From: an uncultured Pseudorhodobacter sp.
GTDB taxonomy: Bacteria; Pseudomonadota; Alphaproteobacteria; Rhodobacterales; Rhodobacteraceae
Assembly: GCA_945957495.1 (NCBI GenBank)
Contig: CAMFLG010000115.1
Location: 1 to 8,465, forward strand
Direction: 5' to 3'
Length of the DNA: 8,465 nucleotides
The number at the start of each line of letters is the position of its first letter. The stretch's first letter is position 1. Shown piece after piece: positions 5,495 to 8,465 of this stretch. The translations under genes were made by a program, and so were the position numbers. The notes under the pieces are model-generated. The model did not search any database. It saw only the letters and a program-made list of their open reading frames with translations, and had not been told where the DNA came from.

Positions 5495-7642
5495 ATGGCC
5501 GAAAGATCTTTCAAAGCAGAGGTTGAAGACCTTCGTTTGGGCGAGGGCGAGACTTTTACCGGTGAAGGTATTTTGGCCATCACCAAGGCGCTGCTGGAAA
5601 ACGGCGTGGGCTATGTCGGCGGCTATCAGGGCGCGCCGATCAGCCATCTGATGGACGTGCTGGCCGATGCCGAGGATCTTTTGGGCGAACTTGGCGTGCG
5701 GTTCGAGGCCAATGCCAACGAGGCGGCCGCGGCGGCGATGCTGGCGGCCTCGGTGCATTACCCCATTCGCGGCGCGGTGACGTTCAAGGGCCCGGTCGGG
5801 GTGAACGTCGCCTCTGACGCGCTGGCCAACCTGTCGTCTTCGGGCGTAACGGGTGGCGCGCTGGTGATCCTGGGCGAAGATTACGGCGAAGGCTCCTCGA
5901 TCATGCAGGAACGCAGCCACGCCTTTGCGATGAAATCACAGTTCTGGCTCTTGGACCCGCGCCCCAGCCTGCCCACGCTGGTCAAGGCGGTGGGCGACGG
6001 TTTTGCCCTGTCAGAGGCGTCGAATTCCCCGGTCATGCTGACCATGCGCATCCGCTCCTGCCATGTCACCGGCAGCTTTCAGACCCGCGCCAATCAGCGC
6101 CCGAAACTGTCGGTGCGCGAGGCGCTGTCAAACCCGCGGTCAGATTTCGCCCGCGTGGTCTTGCCGCCGATGTCTTATGTACATGAACAAGACAAGATAA
6201 AAAACCGCTGGCCCGCCGCCGAAAAGTTCATCCTGGACAATCAGTTGAACGAATTCTTCGGCCCCACCACAGCCCCCATCGGCATCGTGGTGCAGGGCGG
6301 TATGTTCAACGGCTTGATCCGCGCGCTGCAACGGCTGGGCCTGGCCGACCTGTACGGCGAAACCGAGATTCCGATCTATGTGCTGAACGTCACCTATCCG
6401 CTGATCTCTTCCGAATTCTTGGGTTTCTGCGCCGGTAAAGACTCGATCCTTGTGGTGGAAGAGGGCCAGCCAGAATTCATCGAACAGGCGCTTGGATCGT
6501 TCCTGTACCGCGCCGGGTCTTCGGTAAAACTCTACGGCAAGGGCGTCTTGCCGATGGCCGGGGAATATACCGGGCAGGTCATGCTGGATGGCATCACCGC
6601 TTTCTTGAAGCAGGCCGCCCCCGGCATGTTGCCCGCCACCGTGCGCGCCCCGAATGAGGATCGCCCGCAGATCCCGGATCTGAGCAAGACCGTTCCGATC
6701 CGCCCGCCAGGCTTCTGCACCGGCTGCCCCGAACGCCCGATCTTCGCCGCGATGAAACTGGTCGAGATGGAGCTGGGCAAGCACCAGATCACCGGCGATA
6801 TCGGCTGCCACCTGTTCGGCTCGCTCCCCCCCTTCGAAATCGGCGGCGCCACCATGGGCTTTGGCCTTGGCCCCGCCGCCAACGCGGCCTTTGACGGCGG
6901 CGGCGAACGCCGCCCTGTGTCGATCATCGGCGATGGCGGCTTCTGGCACAACGGGCTGAGTTCGTCCTTCACCAACATGGCCTTCAACAAATCTGACGGC
7001 GTGGCGATTGTGGTCGATAACTTCTATTCGGCGGCCACCGGCGGGCAGGATGTGATGTCTTCCCGCGCCGACAACCCGACCAAGGCCACGAAAAACCCGA
7101 TCTCCAAGGCCCTGGGCGGCATCGGCATCACCTGGGTGCGCCAGATTGACCGCACCTACGACGTGGGCAAACTGCGCGACACCATCCGCGAGGCGCTGAC
7201 CACCGATATCCCCGGACCCAAGGTTATCGTGGCTTCGTCCGAATGTATGCTGAACAGGCAGCGCCGCGAAAAGCCGTTGGCGCTCAAGGCGATCAAGGAT
7301 GGCCGCCGGGTCGAGGCGCCGCGCTTTGGCGTGGATGAGGCGGTTTGCACCGGCGATCACGCCTGTATCCGCCTTTCGGGCTGCCCGTCGCTGTCGCTGA
7401 AACGGCTGGACGATCCCTTGCGCGATGATCCGGTTGCCTCGATCGACCAATCCTGCGTCGGCTGTGGCAACTGTGGCGAGGTGGCCGATGCCGCCGTGCT
7501 GTGCCCGTCGTTCTACCGCGCGGATGTGGTGCATAACCCCAGCGCATTCGAGGCGCGGGTTTCCGCGATCCGCGCCAAAGTGATCGGCTGGCTGCAACGC
7601 CGCCGCGACAGCAAACGTCTGGTATTCGAGGCTGCCCAATGA
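5495..7642 (+). CDS. iorA: Indolepyruvate:ferredoxin oxidoreductase-like alpha subunit (TPP and Fe-S)
   Basis: A 715-residue catalytic subunit of a 2-oxoacid:acceptor oxidoreductase, which decarboxylates an arylpyruvate or related 2-oxoacid to an acyl-CoA and passes electrons to ferredoxin or another acceptor. The N-terminal pyrimidine-binding domain (about 20-185) has GYQGAPIS (43-50) and the ANE segment whose E76 matches the TPP-activating glutamate. A middle domain runs to about 390. The TPP domain (about 405-590) opens with CTGCPERP (C408, C411), has GDIGCH (C438), and the TPP/Mg motif GDGG at 479-482 followed 26 residues after G481 by DN (508-509). The C-terminal ferredoxin part has two clusters: C618-x2-D621-x2-C624-x5-C630-P, where an aspartate replaces a cysteine, and C654-x2-C657-x2-C660-x9-C670-P, which is complete. 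Start ATG has GGGGA at 5483-5487. The beta gene overlaps its stop by 4 nt. The family is secure; the substrate (indolepyruvate, phenylpyruvate, another) is not. Confidence 0.92.
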   Translation: MAERSFKAEVEDLRLGEGETFTGEGILAITKALLENGVGYVGGYQGAPISHLMDVLADAEDLLGELGVRFEANANEAAAAAMLAASVHYPIRGAVTFKGPVGVNVASDALANLSSSGVTGGALVILGEDYGEGSSIMQERSHAFAMKSQFWLLDPRPSLPTLVKAVGDGFALSEASNSPVMLTMRIRSCHVTGSFQTRANQRPKLSVREALSNPRSDFARVVLPPMSYVHEQDKIKNRWPAAEKFILDNQLNEFFGPTTAPIGIVVQGGMFNGLIRALQRLGLADLYGETEIPIYVLNVTYPLISSEFLGFCAGKDSILVVEEGQPEFIEQALGSFLYRAGSSVKLYGKGVLPMAGEYTGQVMLDGITAFLKQAAPGMLPATVRAPNEDRPQIPDLSKTVPIRPPGFCTGCPERPIFAAMKLVEMELGKHQITGDIGCHLFGSLPPFEIGGATMGFGLGPAANAAFDGGGERRPVSIIGDGGFWHNGLSSSFTNMAFNKSDGVAIVVDNFYSAATGGQDVMSSRADNPTKATKNPISKALGGIGITWVRQIDRTYDVGKLRDTIREALTTDIPGPKVIVASSECMLNRQRREKPLALKAIKDGRRVEAPRFGVDEAVCTGDHACIRLSGCPSLSLKRLDDPLRDDPVASIDQSCVGCGNCGEVADAAVLCPSFYRADVVHNPSAFEARVSAIRAKVIGWLQRRRDSKRLVFEAAQ

Positions 7643-8465
7643 CCGTACATTCCGCTTTCGCGCCAAAACCTGCCGATCCGCGTCTGGACGGCATCATCAA
7701 ACTCGCTGTGCTGGCCGTGGGCGGGCAGGGCGGCGGCGTGCTGACTGGCTGGATCGAAACGCTGGCGCGGGCGAATGGCTATGTCTGTCAGGCCACGTCC
7801 GTGGCGGGTGTGGCACAGCGCACCGGCGCCACAGTTTATTATGTGGAAATGGCCCCGGCAGGCGGTGCGCAGCCGATCTTTTCATTGGCCCCCGCCGCAG
7901 GCGACGTTGATATCATGATCACCGCCGAGATGATGGAGGCGGGCCGTTCGATCATCCGCGGCTTTGTGACCCCGGATCGCACCACCCTGATCACCTCGAC
8001 CCACCGCGCCTTGGCCGTCAGCGAAAAGATGGTGCCGGGCGATGGCATCGCCTCTTCGACAGAGGTGATTGCGGCGGCAGAGATTGCCGCGCGCCGCTTC
8101 ATCGCCGCCGATTTCGACGCGCTGGCGATCAAGAATGGCTCGGTCATCTCCGCCTCGATGTTTGGCGCGCTGGCCGGATCGGGCGCGTTGCCGTTCCCGC
8201 GTGAGGCGTATGAGGCGGCCATCCGCGCCGGTGGCAAGGGCATCGAAGGCTCTTTGCGCGCCTTTGGCGCAGGTTACGCGGCGGCGCAGGCCGGACCAAT
8301 GGAAACGGCGGTGGCAGAGGTGAAGCCCGCCGCAGCCGTGGCCCCGCGCGGGCCACAGCACTTGCTGCAACGGTGGCAGGCGGCAGAGGCGCGGGTGCGC
8401 GCCTTGCCGACAGAGGTTGCCGAAATGGCGCTGCCGGGGCTGAAGAAACTTGTGGAATTTCAGGA
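7639..8465 (+). CDS. iorB: Indolepyruvate oxidoreductase-like beta subunit, N-terminal part (runs off the right edge)
   Basis: An open frame of 275 complete codons continuing past the window end. ATG overlaps the alpha stop (ATGA), with GAGG at 7628-7631 as ribosome site, so the subunits are translationally coupled. Residues about 20-205 form the gamma domain of 2-oxoacid:ferredoxin oxidoreductases: GGQGG at 28-32 after a hydrophobic strand, and SVAGVAQRTGATVYY (54-68), matching the S-x-x-G-x-A-Q-R-x-G motif of IorB. This domain docks on the alpha subunit and is thought to take part in CoA handling. After GAGYAAAQAG an Ala/Pro-rich linker (about 213-240) leads into a further region starting at QHLLQRWQAAEARV. 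Archaeal-type IorB proteins stop near 200 residues, so this is a longer proteobacterial form, probably with the C-terminal extension (DUF6537-like) of that group. No cysteine cluster is visible in the present part. Confidence 0.9.
   Translation, partial: MTVHSAFAPKPADPRLDGIIKLAVLAVGGQGGGVLTGWIETLARANGYVCQATSVAGVAQRTGATVYYVEMAPAGGAQPIFSLAPAAGDVDIMITAEMMEAGRSIIRGFVTPDRTTLITSTHRALAVSEKMVPGDGIASSTEVIAAAEIAARRFIAADFDALAIKNGSVISASMFGALAGSGALPFPREAYEAAIRAGGKGIEGSLRAFGAGYAAAQAGPMETAVAEVKPAAAVAPRGPQHLLQRWQAAEARVRALPTEVAEMALPGLKKLVEFQ

Noticed and set aside
6899..6914. Hairpin GGCGGCG-AA-CGCCGCC
   Set aside because: It lies inside the IorA-like coding region just before the GDG motif and encodes a Gly/Arg-rich loop; GC-rich codon use explains it without a regulatory role.
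6140..7666. Open frame of about 508 codons on the minus strand
   Set aside because: It is antisense to the TPP and Fe-S domains of the IorA-like gene; no family motif is visible and its composition is that of a GC-rich shadow frame.

Overview
The window looks like chromosomal DNA from a high-GC alphaproteobacterium, most likely of the Rhodobacterales type. By eye G+C is above 60%, third codon positions are strongly G/C, genes are closely packed, and the gene families are typical of that group. Almost all of it is coding. I see no tRNA, rRNA, CRISPR array, insertion sequence or phage gene.

Layout: a roughly 100-bp divergent control region (1911-2010) splits the window. Leftward from it runs an FAD-dependent oxidoreductase of the phytoene-desaturase/COG1233 type (345-1910), followed after 18 nt by the start of a family 5 ABC-transporter substrate-binding protein that leaves the window at base 1. 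Rightward runs a compact operon: a metal-dependent cyclase-family hydrolase resembling isatin hydrolase or kynurenine formamidase (2011-2799), a second COG1233 oxidoreductase paralogous to the first (2803-4362), a MarR regulator (4359-4829), a small exported VOC/glyoxalase-fold protein (4889-5482), and the two subunits of an indolepyruvate:ferredoxin oxidoreductase-like enzyme, alpha (5495-7642) and beta (7639 to beyond the right edge). Stop/start overlaps of 4 nt occur at two junctions, and the cyclase-oxidoreductase gap is 3 nt, so the rightward genes are probably co-transcribed and partly translationally coupled.

Working together (inference): this reads as a substrate-inducible catabolic cluster. 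A periplasmic binding protein would capture a small substrate. Flavoenzymes, the cyclase-fold hydrolase and the VOC protein would transform it. The IorAB-like enzyme would oxidatively decarboxylate a 2-oxoacid, probably an arylpyruvate, to an acyl-CoA. MarR would control the locus, plausibly by binding the A/T-rich palindromes in the divergent promoter. An isatin-hydrolase-like cyclase, an indolepyruvate-oxidoreductase-like enzyme and a MarR regulator together suggest indolic or aryl-ketoacid catabolism (tryptophan or indole-3-acetate type). The substrate is not proven by the sequence, and the two FAD enzymes and the exported VOC protein are not explained by a textbook version of that pathway.
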